From positions 1-27,046 of the forward strand of contig CAYMUL010000042.1 in NCBI GenBank assembly GCA_964393605.1: a stretch of 27,046 nt of DNA, given 5' to 3'. Made by a program: the position numbers and the translations under genes. This document shows positions 9,383 to 18,013 of the stretch, one piece after another (the first letter of the stretch is position 1; each line of letters opens with the position of its first letter). Source of the stretch: CAYMUL01 sp964393605 (GTDB taxonomy: Bacteria; Bacteroidota; Ignavibacteria; Ignavibacteriales; Ignavibacteriaceae). The notes under the pieces are model-generated. The model ran no database searches. It worked only from the letters and a program-made list of their open reading frames with translations, and was not told the origin of the DNA.

Positions 9383-10002
9383 TAATTGATAATTGAGTCC
9401 CGATCCATCGGGAGAGAATGGAGAATTGGGCAAATAATTGTGTTTGTGCTGCGTAGTGCCTTAGTGCCGTTGTGGCATTCCTTTGTAGAATTAAAAATGA
9501 ATAGTTATGATTGGACGATGGAGAATTGTGAATTGGCTTCGTGTTTCTTAGTGGTTTAACTTCTTTTTTTACCTCTGCGACACTAAGATGAAGAACTTTC
9601 CGCGAACAATTGAAAATAAAAAATTCCTTCGCGTCTCCGCGTTTTAGCGGTGAAGAAGAAGTTGCAGTATTGGCAACGCAGATAAAGATAAAGATTAACA
9701 TAGAGATAAAGAGTTTGTAGAAGAGGAATTGCTAATTGATAATTGATCAATAATAAATGAAACTACAAAAATAAGGTCAGAAAAGCTTGAAACATTTTTA
9801 CACTTCCCTAAGCATTTCCTTTGATTCACCGGTTTATGATTCTCTTCCAATTTTAGATCAATGACATTTTTAGGGCAACTCAATTATATAAAAAATCCAT
9901 TCAAATAATTCCACCGAAAGCGACTTGGATTTTGTAGAAGAATTAATCTTTCTACTTAAAACATGATTCCGTAAATTTTCGCCTAATTTTTACAAAACTT
10001 AT
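9383..10002. repeat. 620-bp gene-free mosaic of degenerate repeat fragments
   Basis: I see no gene here. The stretch holds AATTGATAATTGA copies near 9379-9396 and 9733-9747, TGGAGAATTG at 9418 and 9520, and fragments built from phrases like CTTAGTGCC, TTAGTGGTTTAAC and CGCGTCTCCGCG (about 9446-9475, 9546-9565, 9628-9655). A perfect hairpin TCCCGAT-CC-ATCGGGA lies at 9398-9413. A weaker hairpin (GTAGAA/TTCTAC, 9934-9955) lies in the def leader. Phrases of this kind recur between genes in many Bacteroidota-related genomes, which is a recollection and not a search result. The open frames across it are low-complexity and have no start signals. The def promoter must lie in its last part, but I cannot place it. 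Confidence 0.55.
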
Positions 10003-10560
10003 ATGTCATTAATACCAATCACAATAATCGGCGATAAAGTCCTCTCAAAAAAAACAAAACCCGTCCAAGAGGTCGATGAAAAATTAAAAAAGCTAATCGA
10101 GAGTATGTTCGAAACGATGTACAATGCACACGGAATGGGGCTTGCCGCAAATCAAGTTGGAGTGGATAAATCCCTTTTCATTGCTGACCTTTCGAGTGTG
10201 GAAGGATATGAATCCTACAAACCGATGGTCTTTATCAATCCGCAAATTATTTCCGCTTCCGATGAAAAGATAACGATGGAAGAAGGTTGCCTGAGCATTC
10301 CCGACATACGCGCGGAGGTTGATCGTCCCAAAGCAATTAAATTACAATTCCATGATTTACATCTCAAACAACATGAAATTGAAGACGATGATTTGATTGC
10401 GCGCGTGGCTCAACATGAAATTGATCATCTGAACGGAATTTATTTTACCGACCGCGTTTCTGACGACATGAAAAGAAGATTGAAGAAAAAAATTAATCTC
10501 ATTCGTCAGCGCAAAATAAAAATCGATTATCCCATCACTCCAAAAGAAAATAATTTATGA
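10003..10560 (+). CDS. def: Peptide deformylase
   Basis: The enzyme removes the formyl group from the N-terminal methionine of new proteins in the cytoplasm. The 185-residue length is normal for a bacterial type I enzyme. All three active-site motifs are present: GMGLAANQVG (44-53, with Q51), EGCLSIP (metal ligand C96) and QHEIDHLNG (H138 and H142 as metal ligands, E139 as catalytic base). The ATG has no visible Shine-Dalgarno site (upstream ATTTTTACAAAACTTAT), which is common in this group. The stop overlaps the fmt start (ATGA, 10557-10560), so the two are translationally coupled. They are functionally paired, since fmt adds the group that def removes. Confidence 0.97.
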   Translation: MSLIPITIIGDKVLSKKTKPVQEVDEKLKKLIESMFETMYNAHGMGLAANQVGVDKSLFIADLSSVEGYESYKPMVFINPQIISASDEKITMEEGCLSIPDIRAEVDRPKAIKLQFHDLHLKQHEIEDDDLIARVAQHEIDHLNGIYFTDRVSDDMKRRLKKKINLIRQRKIKIDYPITPKENNL

Positions 10561-11459
10561 AACTGATTTTTTGGGGTACACCCGAATTTTCGGTTCACTC
10601 GCTTGAGGCAATCATTCAAAGCAAGCATGAAGTTCTCGCAGTTGTTACAACTCCCGACAAACAGCAGGGAAGAGGATTGCAAGTTCAAAAATCCGAGGTG
10701 AAAATCTGTGCCGAAAAATATGGACTGACGGTTTTGCAACCTGAAAAATTCAAAGATGAAAAATTTATTGAAGAACTTTCCAACTTTGCGGCAGATGTAT
10801 TCGTAGTTGTTGCATTCAAAATTTTACCGCCGGAAATTTTTGAACTTCCGCCGAACGGAACATTTAATCTTCACGCTTCACTTTTGCCGAAGTATCGCGG
10901 AGCCGCCCCAATTCAATGGGCACTGATTAACGGTGAATCTTTTACAGGCGTAACAACTTTCAAAATCCAAAAGAAAGTTGATACAGGAAATATTTATTTT
11001 AAAGATGAAATTCTAATTGATGAGGATGATAACTTTCAAACTCTGCACGATAAACTTGCATCGGCGGGAGCTAAATTGGTTGTCAAAACCCTCGATGGAC
11101 TCGATGCCGGGATTATCGAGTTGCAACAGCAGGATGATTCGCTCGCAACTCCGGCGCCAAAAATTACGAAAGAAATTTGCGAGATAGATTTTAATATTCC
11201 CGCAGAAAAAATTCATAATTTGGTTAGAGGATTGTCTCCCTATCCCTGCGCTTATTTCTTTTTCGAACAAAAAAAAATAAAAGTCTATCAAACAACTATC
11301 GCCCCCCGATTAATATTAAAGCCGGGAGAAATCAAAATCATCGATGAGCGTTTATTCATCGGCACAGCAACATCTTCGCTTCAGATTTTAGAACTGCAAC
11401 TCGAAGGAAGAAAAAAATTATCCGCACAAGAATTTCTACGCGGATTTAAATTCAATTAA
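10557..11459 (+). CDS. fmt: Methionyl-tRNA formyltransferase
   Basis: The enzyme transfers the formyl group from 10-formyl-tetrahydrofolate to initiator Met-tRNA. The protein has 300 residues, slightly short of the usual 310-315. The N-terminal WGTPEFS (6-12) and TTPDKQQGRG (31-40) are typical. The catalytic triad is visible as N104 and H106 in FNLHASLLPKYRGAAPIQW and D142 in KKVDTGNI. The C-terminal tRNA-binding domain follows from about residue 205 (IHNLVRGLSPYPCAYFF). The start overlaps def by 4 bp, and the next gene begins 17 bp downstream. Confidence 0.97.
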   Translation: MKLIFWGTPEFSVHSLEAIIQSKHEVLAVVTTPDKQQGRGLQVQKSEVKICAEKYGLTVLQPEKFKDEKFIEELSNFAADVFVVVAFKILPPEIFELPPNGTFNLHASLLPKYRGAAPIQWALINGESFTGVTTFKIQKKVDTGNIYFKDEILIDEDDNFQTLHDKLASAGAKLVVKTLDGLDAGIIELQQQDDSLATPAPKITKEICEIDFNIPAEKIHNLVRGLSPYPCAYFFFEQKKIKVYQTTIAPRLILKPGEIKIIDERLFIGTATSSLQILELQLEGRKKLSAQEFLRGFKFN

Positions 11460-11476
11460 AAAAAATTAGGAAAAAA

Positions 11477-12841
11477 ATGATTTACAAAAACAACATACTT
11501 GAACTTGTCGGCAACACTCCGCTAATTAAGTTGAACAAAATAAATAAAGGATTGAAGCCCCAAATTTTTGCGAAGCTTGAATCTGCAAATCCCGGCGGAA
11601 GCGTAAAAGATAGAATTGGTATCTCGATGATGGAAGCGGCGGAAAAAGAAGGAAGCATAAAACCGGGCGGAACTATTATCGAGGCAACAAGCGGCAACAC
11701 CGGCATCGGATTGGCATTGAGCGCGGCTGTGAAAGGTTATAAGTCGGTTTTTGTTGTTACCGATAAAGTCAGCGCGGAAAAAATTAATTATTTAAAAGCA
11801 CTTGGCGGGCAGGTGATTGTTTGTCCGAATGCAGTAAAGCATGATCATCCCAATTATTATATCAACGTTGCAAAAAAAATTGCAAACGATACACCGAACT
11901 CTCTCTTCGTTTATCAATATGGAAATCCTGCAAATCCTGAAGCCCATTACAGAACAACCGGACCTGAAATTTGGGAACAGACGAATGGAAAAATTACACA
12001 CTTCGTTTCCGGTATTGGTACAGGCGGCACTATCAGTGGCGTCGGAAGATTTTTGAAAGAAAAAAATTCTTCTGTTCAAATCGTCGGCGCCGATCCGATC
12101 GGTTCGATTTTCAAAGTTTATAAAGAAGAAGAAAAATTAAGCGAAGGTGTTCCATATCTTGTTGAAGGAATCGGGCAGGATTGTCTGCCTGCAAATGTTC
12201 ATTTCAAATACATAGATAGAATCATGAACATCAGCGACGCAGAGTCGTTTTATTTTGCACGACAATTAACAAAGGAAGAAGGAATATTTGTCGGCGGAAG
12301 CACCGGCACAATTGTTGCCGCTACACTTCAACTTGCGAAAGAACTCAATGAAAATGATGTCATTGTTTTTATTGTTTGCGATACAGGCGAAAGATATTTA
12401 TCGAAGATGCACAGCGAAGAATGGCTGCGCGAAAAACGTTTGTTGATCGATGAAGTAAAAACTCTTTCTTATGTTGTTCAAGCAAAGAAAATGGAAAATA
12501 AACCGGAGCTTGTTTTTGTTACTCCGAAAGATAAAGTTAGAGACGCAGTGCAAAAACTTAACAGCAACGGCTTCACACAAATTCCTGTGATCGAAGATGG
12601 TCGTTCAATCGGTTGCATCAAAGAAGCAAAAATCATGTCGATGCTTGTTGAAAAAAGAGAACTGCTTGAATCAACAGTCGATAAAGTTATGGAAGCATCT
12701 CTTCCATGTTTGGATAAAAACACGGAATTAAATTTAGTGAAAGAACATCTTGCCAATCAGCCTGCCGCGCTTGTTACCGAGTACGGAAGAATTGTTGACA
12801 TTATTACACGTTACGATATTTTAGAACATTCAGAATTATAA
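11477..12841 (+). CDS. Cystathionine beta-synthase with C-terminal CBS pair
   Basis: This 454-residue enzyme is a type II PLP fold (1 to about 320) plus a CBS-domain pair (about 340-450). The PLP lysine is K44 (GGSVKDRIG), the substrate loop is TSGNTG (71-76), and the phosphate loop is GTGGT (181-185). The C-terminal part contains FVTPKDKVRDAVQKL and TQIPVIEDGRSIG, matching a first CBS repeat, and VTEYGRIVDIITRYD ending the second. A plain cysteine synthase lacks the CBS pair, so cystathionine formation from serine (or O-acetylserine) and homocysteine is the better call, supported by the gamma-lyase gene 13 bp downstream. The CBS pair may bind a nucleotide or S-adenosylmethionine. TTAGGA 6 bases upstream is an acceptable ribosome site. 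Confidence 0.9.
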   Translation: MIYKNNILELVGNTPLIKLNKINKGLKPQIFAKLESANPGGSVKDRIGISMMEAAEKEGSIKPGGTIIEATSGNTGIGLALSAAVKGYKSVFVVTDKVSAEKINYLKALGGQVIVCPNAVKHDHPNYYINVAKKIANDTPNSLFVYQYGNPANPEAHYRTTGPEIWEQTNGKITHFVSGIGTGGTISGVGRFLKEKNSSVQIVGADPIGSIFKVYKEEEKLSEGVPYLVEGIGQDCLPANVHFKYIDRIMNISDAESFYFARQLTKEEGIFVGGSTGTIVAATLQLAKELNENDVIVFIVCDTGERYLSKMHSEEWLREKRLLIDEVKTLSYVVQAKKMENKPELVFVTPKDKVRDAVQKLNSNGFTQIPVIEDGRSIGCIKEAKIMSMLVEKRELLESTVDKVMEASLPCLDKNTELNLVKEHLANQPAALVTEYGRIVDIITRYDILEHSEL

Positions 12842-12854
12842 AGGAAAAAATTTT

Positions 12855-13988
12855 ATGGGATTCTCGACAGACGCAATTCATGCAGGACAAATTCCGGATT
12901 TAACTACCGGTGCGGTGATGACTCCGATTTACATGACTTCAACTTATGCGCAGGAAGCTCTCGGTGTGAACAAAGGATTTGAATACGGGCGCACTCACAA
13001 TTTTACTCGCGCCGCCCTGGAAAAAAATATCGCTACTCTCGAAAAAGGAAATTTCGGAATTGCGTTTGCTTCCGGTTTGGCAACGACGAATGCTTTGATG
13101 AGCCTTGTAAAACAAGGGGATCATCTCATCGTTTCCGAAAATGTTTATGGCGGAACTTATCGCCTGCTTGAATTGGTATTTAAAGATTACGGACTCGATT
13201 TCAGTTGGGTTGATACTTCAAAAATTGAAAACGTCGAGAAGAATATCAAACCAAATACAAAAATTGTTTTTCTCGAATCGCCGACAAACCCGATGCTTGT
13301 GTTATGTGATATCTCTGCGATTGCATCTCTCTGCAAAAAAAATAATTTGCTCTGCATCGTCGATAATACTTTTATGAGTCCCTATTTTCAGCAACCTCTG
13401 ACACTCGGCGCAGACATAGTTTTTCATAGCTCGACAAAATATTTAAACGGGCACAGCGATGTAATCGGCGGAATCGCGGTTACGAATAATGAAAAGATTC
13501 ACGAACGATTGCGCTACATTCAAAATGCGGCGGGAGGCGTGCCTTCTCCTTTTGATTGCTGGCTGATTCTTCGAGCAACTAAAACGCTCGCCGTGAGAAT
13601 GGAAAGACACAATTATAACGCAACAAAGATTGCAAAATTTCTTTCCACAATTCCCGAAGCAAAAAAAGTAATTTATCCCGGGTTAGATACACATCCTCAA
13701 CATGAACTTGCCAAAAAACAGATGCGCGGTTTCGGCGGAATGGTTTCGGTTGATTTTGGTGATATCGAACTCGCAAAAAAATTCGCCGCTTCGGTAAAAG
13801 TTTTTACGCTCGCAGAAAGTTTGGGCGGAGTTGAAAGTCTTGTTTGTCATCCCGCTTCAATGACTCACGCTTCCGTTCCGAAAGAGAAGCGAGAATCGTT
13901 CGGCTTGACCGATAGTTTAATTCGGCTTTCAGTTGGAATTGAAGATGTTGAAGATTTAATTGAGGATATTAACCAGGCTCTGAAGTGA
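12855..13988 (+). CDS. Cystathionine gamma-lyase / gamma-synthase family PLP enzyme
   Basis: This 377-residue Cys/Met-metabolism PLP enzyme uses PLP lysine K195 (SSTKYLNGHSD). D170 (CIVDNTFMSP) contacts the pyridine nitrogen, Y44 and R46 (FEYGRTHN) bind the phosphate, and Y97 (ENVYGGTYRL) stacks on the ring. The C-terminal SLGGVESLVCHPASMTHA is typical of the family. Lyase and synthase cannot be told apart by motif alone. The upstream cystathionine beta-synthase makes the lyase (cystathionine to cysteine, alpha-ketobutyrate and ammonia) more likely, completing reverse transsulfuration. AAGGAAA about 7 bases upstream is a usable ribosome site. The stop overlaps the next gene's GTG start by 4 bp. 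Confidence 0.9.
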   Translation: MGFSTDAIHAGQIPDLTTGAVMTPIYMTSTYAQEALGVNKGFEYGRTHNFTRAALEKNIATLEKGNFGIAFASGLATTNALMSLVKQGDHLIVSENVYGGTYRLLELVFKDYGLDFSWVDTSKIENVEKNIKPNTKIVFLESPTNPMLVLCDISAIASLCKKNNLLCIVDNTFMSPYFQQPLTLGADIVFHSSTKYLNGHSDVIGGIAVTNNEKIHERLRYIQNAAGGVPSPFDCWLILRATKTLAVRMERHNYNATKIAKFLSTIPEAKKVIYPGLDTHPQHELAKKQMRGFGGMVSVDFGDIELAKKFAASVKVFTLAESLGGVESLVCHPASMTHASVPKEKRESFGLTDSLIRLSVGIEDVEDLIEDINQALK

Positions 13989-15853
13989 ATTCGGTTTTGA
14001 AAAATAGCGGTAAATATTTTTTGTGGGCTTCCGTGCTTGTCGCTATTCTTTCAATTCCATATTTCTTTTCCCCAAAATATACGAACGAATCTTGGTCAGA
14101 TTGGGAAAAAATAAATTTCCCTTTCTTAAGTAAAGTTCATTTCATTAAGAGTGGCGATTCGCTTCTGTTCATGCAGTCAGAGCACGGTTTATATAAATTT
14201 CTTGATTCTGAAAAAGGATTTGAGCGGCTTGAGTTCGAAAATATTTCGAGAACATCTTCAAGGTTTATTCACTTCATAAATTTCGATGGAAGGATAATTA
14301 TAAATCGTGGTCAAGATTTTTTTGAACTAAAATCGAATAACGAATTAGAGATGCAAAAAATAGTTAGAAGCGCGGAATGGATTTCAACAATATTTTATGC
14401 ATCCGAAAAATTTATTTATCTCTCGAATGAAGTAGGAAGCATCGAGCGAATCAACTTGCAAAATAAAATTTCGGAAGTGTTCTCAATTGCTTCTCAAGAT
14501 TTTGTTATGGAGCAGTTAGTTGTTATTGATGATTCATTACTCTTTTATAGAACCAATACCGGAAAAATTTTGAGTGCAAATTTAGAACTCAACACAATTG
14601 ATTCATTACCGAAGCAACCGGCAGAATATTCTTCTTTACTTTTTTTTAATGATGAAAAGAAATTGATTTCAGTGGGTGAGAGTGGTTACGTTTCATTATT
14701 GCTGCCGAATGGAAATTGGAAAAATCTTATTAAGATCAATCTTGAATTTGGTGAAAGCATTGTCTCGTTTTACACCGGAGATGATAAGAATATCTATGCT
14801 GGAACTTCTTTCGGGAAAATATTTCGAATTCGTAGCTCATCATCTTCCGTTGAATTAATTGAAGATTTATCACGTGTTGATGTTTCATCTTTTACATTTT
14901 TTCAAAACATGAAATTCGTTGCAGACTATTCAGGAGTGGACATTATTTCGAATGTTGAAACGGCAAAACTTATCCTAAACCTTCCTCGAAATTTTTACGA
15001 ACCTCCAAAGGGGAACCTAAAACCGGATGAAGCAGGTAATCTGTATTTACTGTTAATGAACGGCGCGCTTTATCGTACCGATTCTCTCAACGGAAATTGG
15101 AAACAACTTTTACCGCCGGTTAAAAATTATTTTGCAGGGAATTACAACTTCTCCGATTCATCAATAATTATTTTAGGGCAGAACTCAACCCCAAACGGCT
15201 ACGATTCAAAAATCCGAATTGTCGATAGAAAAAATTACGATGTGAAATATTTCTCCAACAAAATAGTTCCGATTCAGTTTGTTAAAAATGATTTGAAAAA
15301 TGAATTTGCAAAAAACAACAATGCTCTTTTCAGAATCGATTATCAAACTTCAACTATTATCCCTTTGTTTAATGCGGGTTTCATTGGCTTCGCATACAAA
15401 TTTAGAAACGGCAAATTATTTGTTTCAGCGAACGAAGGTCTTTTCGAATCACTCGATGATGGAAAGAACTGGAAAAAGATTCTTGCAAAACCTGATGCAC
15501 CCGCAATAAATGATATCTATGAATTTGCTGACGGTTCATTCCTTGCCGCCACAGATGATAGGAGTTGTCTTTTTTCTTCCGACGGCGGAAAAACTTTTTC
15601 CGAACGCAATAAAGGTTTAACTGCGGGAAGGAATTTTTCAATCTTTCCGGGCAAAGATGGAGAACTGATTCATCTTACATTGCGCGGAATTTTTTCTTCG
15701 GACAATAATGGAATGAAATGGAATTTAATTCAACCGAACTTCGATCCTTTTTTATTTGTTGAATTTGTTTATACGGATAGAAATGAAAATCAAAGCGTGA
15801 TCGCCAATCACATCGACAAAGGATTTTTATTTATTTCTCCCAACTCCAAATAA
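13985..15853 (+). CDS. Membrane-anchored or exported Asp-box beta-propeller protein, function unknown
   Basis: I cannot name a function for this 622-residue protein. It starts at GTG inside GTGA, overlapping the lyase stop by 4 bp. One hydrophobic segment (about residues 10-27, YFLWASVLVAILSIPYFF) is a signal anchor or signal peptide. The remainder is beta-rich with short repeats. The last third contains Asp-box-like motifs (SLDDGKNWKKIL, FSSDGGKTFSERN, FSSDNNGMKWNLI) found in sialidase, sortilin and YCF48-type propellers. No catalytic residues and no T9SS C-terminal sorting domain are visible. The overlap with a cysteine-metabolism gene suggests shared translation rather than a shared pathway. 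Confidence 0.75.
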   Translation: MNSVLKNSGKYFLWASVLVAILSIPYFFSPKYTNESWSDWEKINFPFLSKVHFIKSGDSLLFMQSEHGLYKFLDSEKGFERLEFENISRTSSRFIHFINFDGRIIINRGQDFFELKSNNELEMQKIVRSAEWISTIFYASEKFIYLSNEVGSIERINLQNKISEVFSIASQDFVMEQLVVIDDSLLFYRTNTGKILSANLELNTIDSLPKQPAEYSSLLFFNDEKKLISVGESGYVSLLLPNGNWKNLIKINLEFGESIVSFYTGDDKNIYAGTSFGKIFRIRSSSSSVELIEDLSRVDVSSFTFFQNMKFVADYSGVDIISNVETAKLILNLPRNFYEPPKGNLKPDEAGNLYLLLMNGALYRTDSLNGNWKQLLPPVKNYFAGNYNFSDSSIIILGQNSTPNGYDSKIRIVDRKNYDVKYFSNKIVPIQFVKNDLKNEFAKNNNALFRIDYQTSTIIPLFNAGFIGFAYKFRNGKLFVSANEGLFESLDDGKNWKKILAKPDAPAINDIYEFADGSFLAATDDRSCLFSSDGGKTFSERNKGLTAGRNFSIFPGKDGELIHLTLRGIFSSDNNGMKWNLIQPNFDPFLFVEFVYTDRNENQSVIANHIDKGFLFISPNSK

Positions 15854-15923
15854 ATTTGAATTAATGATTTAACCGATTATTTTTAGGCAATTAAACTTTA
15901 ATGATTTGTAAAAGTAAAAACAG

Positions 15924-17045
15924 ATGCGAATAGGAATACCAAAAGAAAAATCTCTTGAGGAGCGACGAGTTGCATTGGTGCCTGCCGGAGTCGATTCTCT
16001 CATCCGCAACGGACATGTTGTACTTATCGAATCAGGCGCAGGAGAGGGAAGCCACTTTTCCGATTCGGAATACACGGAACTCGGCGCACAAATTGTTCAC
16101 TCTTCCGAAGAAATTTTTCAGCAGGTCGATTGTGTTTTAAAAGTTAACCCGATCACTTTCGATGATGCAAACATGATGAAAGATGGACAAACAATTTTTT
16201 CATTTCTTCATCTTGCGGTCAGCGATAAAATAATTATCGAACTTTTAAATCAGAAAAAAATTACTGCAATAGGATATGAACTTATAGAGAATGAAAGCGG
16301 TTTGCCCGTGCTTCAATCGATGAGTGAAATTGCGGGACAAGTTGCGGTTCAAGTTGCCGAAAGATTTTTAGAAAGTTCAATGCCCGAAGCTCGTGGAGTA
16401 TTGCTTGGCGGATTAACCGGTGTTGCACCGGCGGCTGTAGTGATTCTTGGTGCGGGTGTCGTTGGGACAAATGCCGCACGCGCCGCGCTCGGCAGAGGTG
16501 CTTCAGTTATTGTTTTGGATACCGACTTAAAACGTCTGCGTGCTGTTGATACAATTTTTCAGAAAAAAGTTACGACTGTAGTTGCAAATCCTTACACAAT
16601 AAAACGCGGAGTAAAATTTGCCGACGTACTTATCGGTGCAGTATTAATTAAAGCTGATAAAACTCCGCACGTTGTTACCGAAGAAATGGTAAAGGAAATG
16701 AAAAAAGGAGCTGTGTTAATCGATTGCTCTATCGATCAGGGAGGTTGTGTTGAAACAAGCAGACCAACTACAATCTCCGATCCCATTTTTGTAAAGCACG
16801 ATGTAATTCATTATTGCGTTCCGAATATGCCCGCGCTTGTTGCACGCACTGCAAGTTACGGTTTAACTAATGCCGCAATTCAATATATTTCTACTGTTGC
16901 CAATTTAGGAATTAACGAAGCGTTAATGGCTGATCAGGATTTGGCGAAGGGCGTTTGTACTTTCAATGGTTTTTGTTCAAATGAAATTATTGCAGAGATA
17001 TTTAATCTTGAGTATAGAAGAATTCATATTTTTTCTAAGAATTAA
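15924..17045 (+). CDS. ald: Alanine dehydrogenase
   Basis: The enzyme is an NAD-dependent oxidative deaminase of L-alanine to pyruvate and ammonia. The 373 residues match the family length. Visible active-site residues are R15 (EERRVAL), K73 (VLKVNP), H96 (FSFLHLA) and D271 (DCSIDQGGC). The Rossmann motif is GAGVVG (176-181). The sequence from VLIGAVLI to VTEEMVKEMKKGAVLID is typical of the family. It starts with ATG 70 bp after the propeller gene, with no good Shine-Dalgarno site. Transhydrogenase alpha subunits are related, but the single-domain length and the DQGG motif favour alanine dehydrogenase. Confidence 0.94.
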   Translation: MRIGIPKEKSLEERRVALVPAGVDSLIRNGHVVLIESGAGEGSHFSDSEYTELGAQIVHSSEEIFQQVDCVLKVNPITFDDANMMKDGQTIFSFLHLAVSDKIIIELLNQKKITAIGYELIENESGLPVLQSMSEIAGQVAVQVAERFLESSMPEARGVLLGGLTGVAPAAVVILGAGVVGTNAARAALGRGASVIVLDTDLKRLRAVDTIFQKKVTTVVANPYTIKRGVKFADVLIGAVLIKADKTPHVVTEEMVKEMKKGAVLIDCSIDQGGCVETSRPTTISDPIFVKHDVIHYCVPNMPALVARTASYGLTNAAIQYISTVANLGINEALMADQDLAKGVCTFNGFCSNEIIAEIFNLEYRRIHIFSKN

Positions 17046-17054
17046 GGTGTAGAA

Positions 17055-17747
17055 TTGTTCGGGGTCATCGGAGATATTCACGGATGCTTTAACACGCTCG
17101 CAAATTTACTGGATCAGATTTACACAAAGTTTGGAGCAATACAACTCTTTTGCACCGGCGATATCGTTGATCGCGGAAACTTTAGCGCGCAATGTGTTGA
17201 ACTTGTGATTGCGAATAATATTAAGTCTGTGCTTGGCAATCACGATGTAATGTTTTGGAATTACTACCGCAATCCAGAGCATCCATTAAGTTTGCGCTGG
17301 AATTTGAACGGTGCGGAACAAACAAAAAACTCTTACTTGCAAATGATGAACAAACTCGATGAACATCTCAACTTTGTACAAGCATTGCCATGGTTTATTC
17401 GTCATGAAAATATTATGATAACTCATGCAGGAGTTTCGAAACACTTTTATCATACTTTTATGTCGGGTAGAGAAACGACCGATTCAAAACTTCAAAAAAT
17501 ATTTGATGAAACTCTCGATGAGGAAAATGGAATTCTTTGGAATAGAGAAAAATTAATTCAACTTGATGAAGTACAAATTGTCGGGCATACAAAACAGAAG
17601 AGCGTTGCGTACGATAGCGAATCGAATTCCTATTATATCGATACCGGCGCATATACGGGAAACGCTCTCAGTGCTGTAATTTTTGATGAGGGTGTTTTGT
17701 CGGAGATTATTTCAGTCCCCACAAACGTGGAAGATATTTTTCAATAG
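17055..17747 (+). CDS. PPP-type metallophosphatase (Ser/Thr phosphatase or Ap4A-hydrolase-like)
   Basis: This 230-residue two-metal phosphatase carries all the signature motifs: GDIHG (6-10), GDIVDRG, GNHD, THAG and VGHT. Size and motifs match lambda-phosphatase/PrpA-type protein phosphatases and ApaH-like nucleotide hydrolases, and the substrate cannot be chosen between them. The start must be TTG at 17055: the frame upstream contains only three sense codons after the alanine dehydrogenase stop, and GDIHG starts at residue 6. TTAAGG 7 bases upstream serves as the ribosome site. It follows ald by 9 bp in the same frame, so the two are probably co-transcribed. Confidence 0.9.
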   Translation: MFGVIGDIHGCFNTLANLLDQIYTKFGAIQLFCTGDIVDRGNFSAQCVELVIANNIKSVLGNHDVMFWNYYRNPEHPLSLRWNLNGAEQTKNSYLQMMNKLDEHLNFVQALPWFIRHENIMITHAGVSKHFYHTFMSGRETTDSKLQKIFDETLDEENGILWNREKLIQLDEVQIVGHTKQKSVAYDSESNSYYIDTGAYTGNALSAVIFDEGVLSEIISVPTNVEDIFQ

Positions 17748-18013
17748 GTGAAAAATTTCTACTTAACAGAAAAAAAATATTTTTTTAGATTCGCACATGC
17801 ATAAACATAACTTTTTGCTTAGCAACATTTTTAGATGCTACTTTAATAACTATATTTCGCAAAAAATAAAGAGGATTTATCGAACCTTTCTACATTCTAA
17901 TTTAATAGTTAAATAATAATTCCGGTTCGCACATCAATTATAAAATATTAAAGAACTGTAAAAACTTTTTAGCGGGAATCATACCTTCGCTTTTTGTTTT
18001 TGCATTTATCTCT
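17748..18013 (+). promoter_or_regulatory. sprA leader region including an in-frame signal-peptide stretch
   Basis: This gene-free gap must contain the sprA promoter. TATATTTC near 17852 resembles the Bacteroidota -7 element TAnnTTTG. TTCGCACAT is present twice, at 17790-17798 and 17926-17934. From 17909 the sprA frame is open without a stop. From the ATA at 17945 it encodes (I)LKNCKNFLAGIIPSLFVF followed by AFIS, reaching the ATG at 18014. That is a basic region followed by a hydrophobic core, as expected for a Sec signal, yet it has no ATG, GTG or TTG in frame. Confidence 0.55.
17770..17786 (+). terminator. Possible A/T-only terminator after the phosphatase gene
   Basis: A run of eight A, then TA, then seven T forms a near-perfect palindrome 23 bases after the stop at 17747. 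It could act as a weak bidirectional terminator, but with no G/C in the stem this is a guess. Confidence 0.25.

Noticed and set aside
9398..9413. TCCCGAT-CC-ATCGGGA hairpin as the terminator of the hybrid kinase gene.
   Set aside because: No T-run follows, the loop is only two bases, and it sits inside a repeat block, so it is more likely part of the repeat.
9372..9701. 109-codon open frame on the minus strand in the repeat mosaic.
   Set aside because: It is composed of the repeat phrases themselves, has no ribosome site, and gives no recognisable protein.
11477..12841. Plain cysteine synthase (cysK).
   Set aside because: The protein carries a C-terminal CBS-domain pair and is followed by a cystathionine gamma-lyase family gene, both pointing to cystathionine beta-synthase.
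13985..15853. T9SS cargo assignment for the beta-propeller protein.
   Set aside because: The C-terminus (VIANHIDKGFLFISPNSK) shows no recognisable T9SS sorting domain.
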